Part shown: piece by piece, positions 1 to 8,633 of the stretch
Numbering within the stretch: position 1 is the stretch's first letter
Layout of the letters: each line of letters starts with the position of its first letter
Assembly: GCF_014385005.1 (NCBI RefSeq)
Contig: NZ_JACRSZ010000003.1
Span: 62,001 to 126,000 of the forward strand
Reading direction: 5' to 3'
Length of the DNA: 64,000 bases
From: Jingyaoa shaoxingensis
GTDB taxonomy: Bacteria > Bacillota > Clostridia > Lachnospirales > Lachnospiraceae
Translations under genes and position numbers: made by a program
Notes under the pieces: model-generated
Told to the model about the DNA's origin: nothing
The model's database searches: none
Seen by the model: the letters and a program-made list of their open reading frames with translations, nothing else

Positions 1-106
1 CTGCGATCATTTGTGTACCTTCCCTGATATTTTTTCTCATCGATTCAAAATTATATGCAATCGCATCCAGATCCACGGTTACATACGTTCTGCTATAACT
101 GTTCAT
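1..106 (-). CDS. alr: Alanine racemase, N-terminal fragment (cut by window edge)
   Basis: The complement of 106..1 starts with ATG and reads MNSYSRTYVTVDLDAIAYNF, the typical first residues of PLP-dependent alanine racemases, where a W/Y-x-x-V/I-D-L-x-A-I-x-x-N motif opens the TIM barrel. About 35 residues are visible. The catalytic lysine, expected a few residues past the cut, lies outside. It converts L- to D-alanine for peptidoglycan in the cytoplasm. It starts 10 nt after the nnrD stop on the same strand, so it is probably co-transcribed with it. The nnrD-alr pairing is common in Firmicutes. The call rests on a short stretch but the motif is characteristic. Confidence 0.8.
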   Translation of the reverse strand, partial: MNSYSRTYVTVDLDAIAYNFESMRKNIREGTQMIA

Positions 107-116
107 GATGCCCCTT

Positions 117-959
117 TCATTCTATACCATATAAAATTCGATCTGCGATATCACCTGCCATCATGGAATAGGTCCCACGCTCTTTCCTGACAGTGTCGCC
201 TGCCAGTCCATGGACATATACCCCCAGTCTTGCAGCCTCAAAAAGATCCATCTTCTGTGCGAGAAATGCACCGATCACCCCGGTAAGCACATCCCCGCTT
301 CCGCCAGTTGCCATTCCATGATTCCCGGTATTGTTTATATATTCATCCAGACCATCCGTCACAACCGTATGACTGCCTTTTAATACTGTGACCAGATGAT
401 GCTCCCGTGCATAATCCAAGGCTATTTTGCTACGATGTTCCTGTATCTCCTTTACCGGAATGCCCGTAAGACGGCTCATTTCCATAGGATGGGGTGTCAC
501 AACAAACGAATCTTGAGCCAGCTTATACCATTGAGGATGAGATGCCAGGAGATTAAGAGCATCTGCATCCAGTACCTTAGGAAGTCTGTTTTTTAATATT
601 GTCTGCAGAATTTCTCCCGCACATGTCGATTTTCCCAACCCAGGTCCTGCTGCCACGGCTGTTATCCCCTGAAGCGCAGTCTCAAGCTGAGATCTGTCCC
701 ACCGCTCAGGCTGATAGGTGATCAATACTGCCTCAGGCAGAAGTTCCTGCAAAATCACACGGTTACATTCTTCCGTATAGATGTAGACCAGTCCCACGCC
801 GCTGCGGTAGGCCGCTTTTCCCGCAAGATAAGCTGCTCCACACATATTACGGCTGCCGGCAGCCAGCAGAAGCTTTCCATAGTCGCCCTTATTGGAATCT
901 TCATATCTTGGTGGCAGCTTTTCTTTCAGTTCCCATTCTTCATATGATTGTATCTGCAT
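117..959 (-). CDS. nnrD: ADP-dependent NAD(P)H-hydrate dehydratase
   Basis: 280 residues, full length for stand-alone NnrD (C-terminal domain of the bifunctional Nnr enzyme). It repairs NAD(P)H damaged by hydration, using ADP or ATP, in the cytoplasm. Visible family marks are KGDYGKLLLAAGS near residue 24, a ribokinase-like fold signature, and TGGSGDVLTGVIGAFLAQ near residue 220, the nucleotide-binding/catalytic loop with the conserved GSGD. The NAD(P)HX epimerase domain (NnrE) is absent and must be elsewhere. The gene lies between rex and alr; a hairpin after rex suggests at least partial separation from rex. A metabolite-repair gene next to a NADH sensor is thematically consistent but not proof of co-regulation. 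Confidence 0.93.
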   Translation of the reverse strand: MQIQSYEEWELKEKLPPRYEDSNKGDYGKLLLAAGSRNMCGAAYLAGKAAYRSGVGLVYIYTEECNRVILQELLPEAVLITYQPERWDRSQLETALQGITAVAAGPGLGKSTCAGEILQTILKNRLPKVLDADALNLLASHPQWYKLAQDSFVVTPHPMEMSRLTGIPVKEIQEHRSKIALDYAREHHLVTVLKGSHTVVTDGLDEYINNTGNHGMATGGSGDVLTGVIGAFLAQKMDLFEAARLGVYVHGLAGDTVRKERGTYSMMAGDIADRILYGIE

Positions 960-969
960 TTATTCTCCA

Positions 970-1022
970 AAAGAAAGGCTGCCAAATCCATTCACGGAAT
1001 GTCCCGGAAATCCTCTGGCAGC
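970..1022 (-). terminator. Probable rex terminator hairpin
   Basis: On the minus strand GCTGCCA (1022-1016) pairs with TGGCAGC (984-978), enclosing a weaker inner hairpin, and is followed by CTTTCTTTT. The stem is 7 bp with a long loop, so termination may be partial, letting some transcripts reach nnrD-alr. Confidence 0.5.
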
Positions 1023-1030
1023 ATTGCTTT

Positions 1031-1669
1031 TTATTTCTTTTTGTCTTTTCTGTTAATATTATAAGATAACTGCATCAGACTCTCTGACAAATGCACATTC
1101 TCTACTACAATATCAGACGGCAAATCCAGATCCGTATGAGCAAAATTCCAGATTGCCTTGACACCACCTTTTACCAACAGAGGCGCGATCTCTTCTGCTC
1201 CGGTCTTTGGCAGTGTCAGCGTTGCAATATCAATGTCATGTGAATTCAGAAAAGCCGGCAATTTATCATCTGTCATAATCTGTATACCACGTATGGTTGT
1301 TCCTTCCAGATCAGGATTGGTATCAAAAATTCCTATAATACGAAATCCACGTTTTTCGAATTTTACATAGTTAGCAATTGCCTGTCCCAGATGTCCTGCA
1401 CCGATAATGATCATATTGTATGTCTTGTCAAGCCCAAGGATTTTTCCGATCTCATTGTAAAGATATTTTACATTGTATCCATATCCCTGCTGCCCGAATC
1501 CGCCAAAATTATTCAAATCCTGACGGATCTGTGATGCAGTAACCTGCATTCTGTCACTTAATTCATTTGATGAAATACGCTCCACTTTGTGTTCCAGTAA
1601 TTCGCCCAGATATCGGTAGTAGCGTGGAAGACGCTTTATTACGGCTTTTGAAATTTCCCGTTCCTGCAC
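1031..1669 (-). CDS. rex: Redox-sensing transcriptional repressor Rex
   Basis: 212 residues, usual length for Rex. Residues about 5-75 form a winged helix (KAVIKRLPRYYRYLGELL, then SQIRQDLNNFGGFGQQGYGY, a Rex hallmark). The Rossmann NAD(H)-binding domain starts at IIIGAGHLGQAIANY (GxGxxG at residues 90-95). Rex binds operators of the TTGTTAA-N4-TTAACAA type and is released when NADH rises, derepressing fermentative and reductive genes. The start is GTG at 1669, with a GGGGGTGA-type ribosome site about 8 nt upstream. It has its own promoter immediately downstream of the aspartate kinase stop. Matching operators occur elsewhere in this window, best at adhE and at the carbon-monoxide dehydrogenase operon. 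Confidence 0.97.
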   Translation of the reverse strand: MQEREISKAVIKRLPRYYRYLGELLEHKVERISSNELSDRMQVTASQIRQDLNNFGGFGQQGYGYNVKYLYNEIGKILGLDKTYNMIIIGAGHLGQAIANYVKFEKRGFRIIGIFDTNPDLEGTTIRGIQIMTDDKLPAFLNSHDIDIATLTLPKTGAEEIAPLLVKGGVKAIWNFAHTDLDLPSDIVVENVHLSESLMQLSYNINRKDKKK

Positions 1670-1712
1670 TGATTCGTCACCCCCGTAAATTGAATTTTAA
1701 TACTTTTCTTTC

Positions 1713-1741
1713 AGTATACATTACTGTTAAATACTTGTCAA
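1713..1741 (-). promoter_or_regulatory. rex promoter with Rex-like autoregulatory site
   Basis: The minus strand reads TTGACA (1741-1736), a 17-nt spacer, then TATACT (1718-1713): a near-consensus housekeeping promoter. A Rex-like 18-mer at 1724-1741 (plus strand CTGTTAAATACTTGTCAA) matches 11 of 14 fixed positions of TTGTTAANNNNTTAACAA and covers the -35 box, which suggests autoregulation. Confidence 0.65.
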
Positions 1742-3061
1742 TTAACGAGATGCTGTAATAAATACATGATAAATCGCACGGGTTGCTTTCTCAAAATCTT
1801 TTTCATTGACACCGATGATAATATTCAACTCACTGGATCCCTGATCAATCATACGAATATTAATATCCTCTTTTGCAAGAGCCGCAAACAGCTTGCCCGC
1901 AGTACCTTCCGTAGACTTCATACCTCTTCCCACTACTGCAATCAATGCAATATTGGAATGAATTTCCAGAAAATCAGGATCCACACTACGGTGAAGTCCT
2001 GCCAGGATCTTCTGTTCTTTTTCTTCAAAATCAGACTGCTGTACAAACACACTCATGGTATCAATACCGGAAGGCATATGTTCAAAGGATAATCCATTCT
2101 CTTCAAAAACACTTAACACTCTTCTGCCAAATCCAATCTCCGTATTCATACGGTCCTTTTCCAGATTGACAGAAGCAAATCCCTTCTTGCCAGCAATACC
2201 GGTGATGGTATACTTTGGTTTCTTACAGGTGCTCTCTACAATCAGGGTACCAGGTGCAGATGGATCATTGGTATTCTTGATATTAATTGGAATACCTTCT
2301 CTTCTGACCGGGAAAATTGCTTCATCATGAAGTACAGACGCTCCCATATAAGCAAGTTCACGCAGTTCACGGTATGTGATAATCTCAATCGGTTCCGGAT
2401 TCTCTACAATATGTGGATCCGTTACAAGGAATCCTGATACATCGGTCCAGTTCTCATACAGATCTGCTTTCACTGCACGTGCAACAATAGATCCGGTAAT
2501 ATCGGATCCACCTCTGGAAAATGTCTTAATCGTTCCGTTTGGCATAGCACCATAAAAACCGGGAATGACTGCACAGTCTGTCTTCTCCAGCCGCAGACTC
2601 AGAATATTATTGGTCTTCTCGGAATCAAATTCTCCGTCTTCATCAAAAAAGATCACTTCTGCCGCATCGATAAATTCAAATCCAAGATAATTTGCCATAA
2701 TGATACCATTCAGATATTCTCCTCTGGATGCCGCATAATTCACGCCTGCACCATTTTTGAAGTATTCATAAATCTTATCAAATTCCTTATCCAGTGAAAG
2801 GTCCAGGTGTAATCCTTCAATAATCTCGTTATATCTCTCATGGATCTTATCCAGTTTTTCTTCAAAATTACTTCCGCTCACTGCGGTATCATAGCAATCA
2901 TAAAGCATATCAGTGACCTTGGTATCTCCACTGAAACGTTTGCCCGGAGCGGATGGAATCACATATCTTCTGTGTTTGTCTGCTGTAATAATACTTTTTA
3001 CCTTACTGAATTGCTGTGCACTTGCCAGCGAACTTCCTCCGAACTTTACTACTTTTTTCAT
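1742..3061 (-). CDS. Aspartate kinase (monofunctional)
   Basis: 439 residues from the ATG at 3061, chosen because AGGAGG sits 7 nt upstream; an in-frame start 27 nt earlier lacks a ribosome site. The protein opens MKKVVKFGGSSLAS, the amino-acid-kinase KFGGSS motif, and carries the SRGGSDITGSIVARAVKADLYENWTDV core of aspartokinases (described by key residues SRGGSD and TDV). Two ACT-type segments in the last about 140 residues imply allosteric feedback. It phosphorylates L-aspartate, the first step to lysine, threonine and methionine. It stands alone, without dapA/hom neighbours; downstream rex has its own promoter. Which end product inhibits it cannot be read from sequence. Confidence 0.93.
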   Translation of the reverse strand: MKKVVKFGGSSLASAQQFSKVKSIITADKHRRYVIPSAPGKRFSGDTKVTDMLYDCYDTAVSGSNFEEKLDKIHERYNEIIEGLHLDLSLDKEFDKIYEYFKNGAGVNYAASRGEYLNGIIMANYLGFEFIDAAEVIFFDEDGEFDSEKTNNILSLRLEKTDCAVIPGFYGAMPNGTIKTFSRGGSDITGSIVARAVKADLYENWTDVSGFLVTDPHIVENPEPIEIITYRELRELAYMGASVLHDEAIFPVRREGIPINIKNTNDPSAPGTLIVESTCKKPKYTITGIAGKKGFASVNLEKDRMNTEIGFGRRVLSVFEENGLSFEHMPSGIDTMSVFVQQSDFEEKEQKILAGLHRSVDPDFLEIHSNIALIAVVGRGMKSTEGTAGKLFAALAKEDINIRMIDQGSSELNIIIGVNEKDFEKATRAIYHVFITASR

Positions 3062-3193
3062 ACGAAATCCTCCTATGTATCGCTTCAATGTAATATATTA
3101 CTGCATTTTTTGCAAAAAAGCTAGAGTAAATTACAGGAATATGTTAAACTGTATCCGGCAATGCCCAAATCAGTTAGAAATAGGATGTGAATT

Positions 3194-5116
3194 ATGATAC
3201 TATCTTGCAGTCATATAGATAAGGCTTTTGGAGCCAAACATGTTTTAAAAGACGTTACTTTTCACGTGGAGGAACGGGAAAAGGCAGCAATTGTTGGAAT
3301 CAACGGTGCCGGTAAGTCTACACTCCTGAAAATTATTATGAATCAGTTAGCTGCCGATCAGGGAGAAGTTACGCTGTCCAAGGGTGCAACCATTGGATAT
3401 CTTGCGCAGCACGAAGCAGTATCCAGTGAGCATACGATCTACGAAGAACTTCTGGAAGTGAAAAAAGACATTATCGCTATGGAAGAAAAGCTACGTTCTC
3501 TGGAACAGGATATGAAGGACCAGGAGGGCGAAACACTCTCTGCCACACTGGATCTTTACCACCGGCTGAGCACAGAATTCGAAAACCAGAATGGCTATGC
3601 ATATAAAAGTGAACTGACCGGTGTATTAAAAGGTCTGGGATTTGAAGAAGAAGAATTCTCCAAGTCCATCTCCACTCTTTCCGGTGGACAGAAAACACGC
3701 GTTGCACTGGGTAAACTGCTGCTCTCCCGCCCGGATATTATTTTACTAGATGAACCAACCAACCACCTGGATATGAATTCCATTGCCTGGCTGGAAACTT
3801 TCCTACTGAATTATCCCGGTGCTGTCCTGATCGTGGCACATGACCGTTATTTCTTAAATAAAGTAGTTACCAAGGTCGTAGAACTGGATAACGGAAAAGC
3901 TACTGTATTTCTCGGCAATTATTCTGATTATGCACAGAAAAAAGCAATGCTGCGTGATGCCCAGCTAAAAGCATGGATGAATCAGCAGCAGGAAATTAAG
4001 CATCAGGAGCAGGTCATCGCAAAACTGAAATCCTTCAACCGGGAAAAAAGCATTAAGCGTGCAGAAAGCCGGGAAAAGATGCTGGATAAGATAGAACGTC
4101 TGGACAAGCCGATGGAACTAGACAATGAGATCCATCTTCAGCTTCATCCCCGTGTGGAGAGCGGTGAAGACGTCCTGAAGGTAGAGCACCTATCCAAGTC
4201 CTTCGGCAATCTTTCTCTGTTTTCTGACTTGAACTTTTTTATAAAACGCGGAGAAAAAGTGGCTATTATCGGCAATAACGGGACCGGTAAAACAACGATT
4301 CTGAAAATCATTAATTCCGTTATCGAAGCAGACGCCGGTTCCTTCACACTGGGAAGCAAAGTGCATATCGGATATTACGATCAGGAACATCATGTCCTGC
4401 ATATGGAAAAAACACTGTTTGAGGAAATCGCAGATGACTACCCTGCTTTGACCAATACAGAGATCCGCAATACACTGGCAGCATTCCTCTTTACCGGAGA
4501 TGACGTATTCAAGCAGATCAAAGACTTAAGCGGTGGTGAACGGGGACGTGTATCTCTTGCCAAGCTGATGCTGTCTGAAGCAAACTTCCTGATTCTGGAT
4601 GAGCCGACCAACCACCTGGACATTATCTCCAAAGAGATCCTGGAAAATGCCCTGAATCAATACACCGGAACGGTGCTGTATGTGTCCCATGACCGTTATT
4701 TCATTAATCAGACCGCCAGCCGGATTCTCGATTTGACAGGAAATACTCTGGTTAATTATATTGGAAATTATGACTATTATCTGGAAAAGCGTGAAGAACT
4801 GACCAGTATTTATGCTCCATCTTCCGATACGGCTGTTTCTGAGAACAAGACAGTATCCGAAACATCTTCCAGCAATAAGGATGACTGGCAAAAACGTAAA
4901 GAAGAACAGGCCAAAGAACGAAAACGCCAGAATGACCTGAAAAAAGCAGAAGATCAGATCCAGAAGCTGGAATCCAGAGATCAGGAAATTGACGATCTGA
5001 TGTGTCTGGAATCTGTCTACACCGATGTGGCAAAATGTATGGAACTGAACAAAGAAAAGGCAGAGATCGCAGAAAAACTGGAAGCTCTGTATGAAGTATG
5101 GGAATCCCTGATGTAA
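3194..5116 (+). CDS. ABC-F family ATPase (ribosome-associated type)
   Basis: 640 residues with two ABC domains and no membrane segments. Domain 1: Walker A GINGAGKSTLLK near residue 36, signature LSGGQKTRVALGKLLL and LLDEPTNHLD. Domain 2: GNNGTGKTTILK near residue 358, signature LSGGERGRVSLAKLML and LILDEPTNHLD. A charged inter-domain linker (residues about 240-310) and a C-terminal coiled-coil extension rich in K/E/Q (about 565-640) match the YdiF/Uup type. ABC-F proteins bind the ribosomal E site and act as translation factors or, in some lineages, antibiotic-resistance factors; nothing here singles out a resistance subtype. It is divergent from aspartate kinase and convergent with icd, so it is monocistronic. 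Confidence 0.93.
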   Translation: MILSCSHIDKAFGAKHVLKDVTFHVEEREKAAIVGINGAGKSTLLKIIMNQLAADQGEVTLSKGATIGYLAQHEAVSSEHTIYEELLEVKKDIIAMEEKLRSLEQDMKDQEGETLSATLDLYHRLSTEFENQNGYAYKSELTGVLKGLGFEEEEFSKSISTLSGGQKTRVALGKLLLSRPDIILLDEPTNHLDMNSIAWLETFLLNYPGAVLIVAHDRYFLNKVVTKVVELDNGKATVFLGNYSDYAQKKAMLRDAQLKAWMNQQQEIKHQEQVIAKLKSFNREKSIKRAESREKMLDKIERLDKPMELDNEIHLQLHPRVESGEDVLKVEHLSKSFGNLSLFSDLNFFIKRGEKVAIIGNNGTGKTTILKIINSVIEADAGSFTLGSKVHIGYYDQEHHVLHMEKTLFEEIADDYPALTNTEIRNTLAAFLFTGDDVFKQIKDLSGGERGRVSLAKLMLSEANFLILDEPTNHLDIISKEILENALNQYTGTVLYVSHDRYFINQTASRILDLTGNTLVNYIGNYDYYLEKREELTSIYAPSSDTAVSENKTVSETSSSNKDDWQKRKEEQAKERKRQNDLKKAEDQIQKLESRDQEIDDLMCLESVYTDVAKCMELNKEKAEIAEKLEALYEVWESLM

Positions 5117-5151
5117 GGACTTCACACATTCAAATAAAGTGTCAGTAAAGC

Positions 5152-5189
5152 AAAGAACACATGAACTTCAGACAGTTCATGTGTTCTTT
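5152..5189. terminator. Bidirectional terminator between ABC-F gene and icd
   Basis: A perfect 15-bp inverted repeat, AAAGAACACATGAAC (5152-5166) and its complement (5175-5189), with an 8-nt loop lies between the two convergent genes. T-rich flanks occur on the plus side (TTTCACGTTCTTCTTATTTT). Confidence 0.85.
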
Positions 5190-5210
5190 CACGTTCTTCT
5201 TATTTTATTC

Positions 5211-6419
5211 TTATAATGAAGCCTCCAGATTTTCACGAATGGCACAAATAAAATCCTTACTGTTCAATACAACCGGGTGTTCCAGTGTGGTAATCAATGC
5301 CAAGTCCTTTGTCATTTTTCCGCTCTCGATGGTATCCAGAGTTGCCTTTTCCAGTTTATCTGCAAACGTCATTAATTCCGGAATCCGATCCAGTTCTCCC
5401 CTTTTTCTCAGAGCTCCGCTCCATGCAAAAATGGTTGCCACGGAATTAGTAGAGGTCTCTTCTCCCTTCAGGTGTTTGTAATAGTGTCTCTGTACCGTTC
5501 CATGTGCTGCTTCATACTCGAAGTTGCCGTCCGGAGAAACAAGCACAGAGGTCATCATGGCAAGAGAACCAAACGCAGAAGAAATCATGTCGCTCATAAC
5601 GTCACCGTCATAATTCTTGCATGCCCAAATATAGCCGCCTTCTGATTTCATAACACGTGCTACTGCATCATCAATCAGGGTATAGAAATAGGTAATACCG
5701 GCTTCTTTGAACTTGTCAGCATATTCCTTTTCATAGATCTCCTGCATAATGTCTTTAAACGTATGATCGTATTTTTTGGAAATAGTATCCTTGGTTGCAA
5801 ACCAGAGATCCTGTCTGGTATCCAGTGCATAAGAAAAACAGCTTCTGGCATAGCTCTCAATGGACTTGTTCAGATTATGCATACCCTGCAGTACACCAGG
5901 TCCTTTAAATTCATGAATCGTTTCTTTCATGACCGTTCCATCTTCACCGGTAAATACCAGTTCAGCCTTTCCAGGTCCCGGTACTTTCATCTCAACAGAC
6001 TTATATACATCACCATAAGCATGTCTGGCAATGGTGATTGGTTTCTTCCAGGTACGAACATTCGGCTCAATGCCCTTTACAATAATCGGTGTACGGAATA
6101 CCGTTCCGTCAAGCAGTGCACGGATGGTTCCATTTGGACTTTTCCACATCTCTTTCAGATGATATTCTTCCATGCGGGCAGCATTTGGTGTGATAGTTGC
6201 ACATTTTACCGCAACACCATATTTCTTTGTTGCCATTGCGCTGTCCACTGTAACCTGGTCATTGGTCGCATCTCTGTGTTCCAGTCCAAGATCATAGTAT
6301 TCTGTCTTCAGGTCAATAAATGGCAGCAGTAATTCATCCTTGATCATTTTCCAGAGTATTCTGGTCATCTCATCTCCGTCCATCTCTACCAGTGGGGTTA
6401 TCATTTTAATTTTATCCAT
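5211..6419 (-). CDS. icd: NADP-type isocitrate dehydrogenase (eukaryotic-like class)
   Basis: 402 residues. The start [20 protein letters not shown] and inner blocks ([22 protein letters not shown]-like [47 protein letters not shown]) match the type II, eukaryotic-like homodimeric ICDH. It makes 2-oxoglutarate from isocitrate with NADP+. In this operon it follows a Re-type citrate synthase and a GntR regulator, forming the oxidative route from acetyl-CoA and oxaloacetate to glutamate precursors. Aconitase is not in the window. An AGGA ribosome site is present; there are 18 nt to the upstream regulator gene. Coenzyme preference is inferred from class only. Confidence 0.95.
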   Translation of the reverse strand: MDKIKMITPLVEMDGDEMTRILWKMIKDELLLPFIDLKTEYYDLGLEHRDATNDQVTVDSAMATKKYGVAVKCATITPNAARMEEYHLKEMWKSPNGTIRALLDGTVFRTPIIVKGIEPNVRTWKKPITIARHAYGDVYKSVEMKVPGPGKAELVFTGEDGTVMKETIHEFKGPGVLQGMHNLNKSIESYARSCFSYALDTRQDLWFATKDTISKKYDHTFKDIMQEIYEKEYADKFKEAGITYFYTLIDDAVARVMKSEGGYIWACKNYDGDVMSDMISSAFGSLAMMTSVLVSPDGNFEYEAAHGTVQRHYYKHLKGEETSTNSVATIFAWSGALRKRGELDRIPELMTFADKLEKATLDTIESGKMTKDLALITTLEHPVVLNSKDFICAIRENLEASL

Positions 6420-6437
6420 TATTCTGTCCTCATCTCT

Positions 6438-7082
6438 CTATGATTCATGTTCCATATGAATGTTGGCAATTGCATTTAAAATATGCCTGGTTGCCAGTTC
6501 ATCTGCTTTTTTTGCATCTTTCGCTTTAATTGCTTCCAGAATCTCCTCATGTTCCTGAGTAGACTTTTTTGCCCGTTCCTGACGCTTCAGAGAACGCAGT
6601 CTCGCCTTCTGTACATACTGATGATAATCTTTTAACTGGTGCTCCAGCATTTTGCTTCCACAGGATTCAAAAAGTACTTCATGGAACTGGCTATCCATAT
6701 TCAGCAGATGCTCCATATCCTTTTTTTCTTCGTAAAATTTGGAAAGGAGAATAATCTCTTCTAATTTATCCAGTTGTGGCTGCGTAATGAATGAAACAGC
6801 CATCTCTGCACACAGCCCTTCCAGACGTGCCCGGATACGAAAAATATCTTCCACATCTTTGGCAGTAATTCCTTTTACATGGGCACCTCTGTTCGGAAAA
6901 ATCTCTACCAGCCCTTCCTGCTCCAGCTGACGGAGTGCCTCTCTTACAGGTGTACGGCTGACACCCAGCTTCTTGGAAAGACTTATCTCCCTCAGCTCTG
7001 CCCCATCCTCGAATTCACCTGCAAGAATACTGTTTTTTAGCTGGGTAAATACTTTCCCGCCTAATGAATAATGATCGTCCAT
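6438..7082 (-). CDS. GntR-family (FCD-type) transcriptional regulator
   Basis: 214 residues: an N-terminal winged helix (about 10-72, with LREISLSKKLGVSRTPVREALRQL, the GntR helix-turn-helix) and an all-helical FCD ligand domain (about 80-205). The FCD metal site residues are visible as D/H in NMDSQFHEVLFES and the late H in EHEEILEA. Such regulators bind carboxylic acids, often with a metal ion. It sits between citrate synthase and isocitrate dehydrogenase (12 nt and 18 nt gaps), so the operon is very likely its target. The likely operator is the palindrome at 8522-8555. Candidate ligands are citrate, isocitrate or 2-oxoglutarate (inference). Confidence 0.93.
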   Translation of the reverse strand: MDDHYSLGGKVFTQLKNSILAGEFEDGAELREISLSKKLGVSRTPVREALRQLEQEGLVEIFPNRGAHVKGITAKDVEDIFRIRARLEGLCAEMAVSFITQPQLDKLEEIILLSKFYEEKKDMEHLLNMDSQFHEVLFESCGSKMLEHQLKDYHQYVQKARLRSLKRQERAKKSTQEHEEILEAIKAKDAKKADELATRHILNAIANIHMEHES

Positions 7083-7094
7083 TCTCTTCTCCTG

Positions 7095-8486
7095 TTATAC
7101 CAGATCATAATTTAATTTGGAACAGCAGTCTGCAATCACATCTGTCAGTTCATCATCTGTAATAACAGTTACACGTCCTTCCTCATATTCGTGATCTACC
7201 CATGCTTTTACCATCTTAACCAGTTCGCATTCTTTGTCCAGCTTTTTCTCTGCCGGCAGCTTATAGTATGTGTTGATCCAGTGAGCTATACCTGCAAGAC
7301 CGGATGTGTTGGACACTGATACCAGCACTGGTCTGTTTAAGAATTTTTCTGTATCAAAGATATTGTAGATCTCTTCATTCTTCAGAAGACCATCTGCATG
7401 AATACCTGCTCTTGTCACATTGAAATTCTTGCCGACAAACGGCGTACGTGACGGTACCGTATAACCGATCTCTTTTTCGTAGTATTCTTTTAATTCTGTA
7501 ATAACAGTGGTATCCATACCATCCAGTGAACCACGAAGCTGTGCATATTCAAATACCATTGCTTCCAGTGGTGTATTACCGGTACGTTCTCCGATTCCGA
7601 ACAGGGAACAGTTCACACCACATGCGCCGTAAAGCCATGCTGTAGTAGAGTTGCTGACTGCTTTATAGAAGTCATTGTGACCATGCCATTCAATCATCTC
7701 ACTTGGTACACCGGCATGGGTCATAATACCATAGATGATACCCTGTACAGAACGAGGGATCACAGCACCCGGATAGTTGACACCATATCCCATGGTATCA
7801 CAGCATCTTACTTTGACCGGAATCTTATATTCTTCTGACAGCTTCATTAATTCCAGACAGAATGGAATGACATAACCATAGATATCCGCTCTTGTGATAT
7901 CTTCCAGATGACATCTTGGGCTGATTCCCATATCCAGGCAGTCTCTGACGATACTTAAATAATGGAACATTGCCTGGAAACGTGTCATTTTCATCTTATA
8001 AAAAATATGATAATCGGAGCAACTTACCAGAATACCTGTTTCTTTTAATCCCATATCCTTTACAAGCTGGAAATCCTTCTTATTCGCACGGATCCAGCTG
8101 GTAACTTCCGGGAACTGATAGCCTTTTTCCAGACATTTCTCTACCGCATCACGGTCTTTCTTGCTGTACAGGAAAAACTCACAGGCACGTATCTTTCCAT
8201 TCGGACCGCCAAGTTTATGAAAATAGTCATAAATTCTTACAATCTGTTCTGTAGTATAAGGTTCTCTGGACTGTTGTCCATCACGGAAAGTTGTATCTGT
8301 AATCCAGATATCATCTGGCATATGGTGAGGTACAACTCGGTCATTAAATGCTATTTTTGGTACTTCATCGTACGGGAAAAGATTACGGAATACGTTCGGT
8401 GACTGTACATCAACCAGGGGATACATATGTTCTTCCAGTTCCAGAAGATTGGTCTTTTCATTCATTTTGACTTTTCTGTTTTCCAT
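7095..8486 (-). CDS. Re-citrate synthase-like enzyme (isopropylmalate/homocitrate synthase fold)
   Basis: 463 residues. ITDTTFRDGQQSREPYT at residues 62-78 is the HMGL/DRE-TIM active-site entry, and EWHGHND near residue 269 supplies metal-binding His residues. The protein lacks the LeuA C-terminal leucine-binding domain; it is much closer in length and in the FRDGQQ motif to the Re-face citrate synthase first found in Clostridium kluyveri. It would condense acetyl-CoA with oxaloacetate with inverted stereochemistry. The operon with isocitrate dehydrogenase supports this over homocitrate or isopropylmalate synthesis. AGGAG lies 6 nt upstream of the ATG at 8486; a second Met at residue 8 is less well placed. 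Automated annotation often calls it 2-isopropylmalate synthase. Confidence 0.85.
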   Translation of the reverse strand: MENRKVKMNEKTNLLELEEHMYPLVDVQSPNVFRNLFPYDEVPKIAFNDRVVPHHMPDDIWITDTTFRDGQQSREPYTTEQIVRIYDYFHKLGGPNGKIRACEFFLYSKKDRDAVEKCLEKGYQFPEVTSWIRANKKDFQLVKDMGLKETGILVSCSDYHIFYKMKMTRFQAMFHYLSIVRDCLDMGISPRCHLEDITRADIYGYVIPFCLELMKLSEEYKIPVKVRCCDTMGYGVNYPGAVIPRSVQGIIYGIMTHAGVPSEMIEWHGHNDFYKAVSNSTTAWLYGACGVNCSLFGIGERTGNTPLEAMVFEYAQLRGSLDGMDTTVITELKEYYEKEIGYTVPSRTPFVGKNFNVTRAGIHADGLLKNEEIYNIFDTEKFLNRPVLVSVSNTSGLAGIAHWINTYYKLPAEKKLDKECELVKMVKAWVDHEYEEGRVTVITDDELTDVIADCCSKLNYDLV

Positions 8487-8521
8487 GATAACTCCTCGAT
8501 TCGATTGTTCGCTTTTGCTTT

Positions 8522-8561
8522 AGTTTTGTATAATTGTATACAATTATACAAAACTTGTCAA
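8522..8561 (-). promoter_or_regulatory. Promoter of the citrate synthase operon embedded in a 34-bp palindrome
   Basis: The minus strand has TTGACA (8561-8556), 17 nt, TACAAT (8538-8533). A perfect 17+17 bp palindrome spans 8522-8555 with core ATTGTATACAAT. It fills the spacer and covers the -10 box, as a repressor operator would. The GntR protein encoded in the operon is the obvious candidate binder. Confidence 0.85.
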
Positions 8562-8591
8562 GAATAAAACATTATTTTTTTGAAGAGCAAG

Positions 8592-8617
8592 AAAACGGAG
8601 CTGCAATTGCAGCCCCG
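8592..8617 (-). terminator. adhE terminator
   Basis: On the minus strand CGGGGCTGCAA pairs with TTGCAGCTCCG (8617-8596, one G-T pair) and is followed by TTTTCTTG. It sits 17 nt past the adhE stop. Confidence 0.8.
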
Positions 8618-8633
8618 CCTGGTAATATCTCTA

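Noticed and set aside
4526..5125. A 199-codon minus-strand frame
   Set aside because: Opposite the ABC-F gene, Phe/Leu-rich from reversed coiled-coil codons, and it runs into the bidirectional terminator.
7095..8486. Homocitrate synthase or LeuA assignment
   Set aside because: No C-terminal leucine domain, no lysine or leucine genes nearby, and the operon partner is isocitrate dehydrogenase. Not excluded without a tree.
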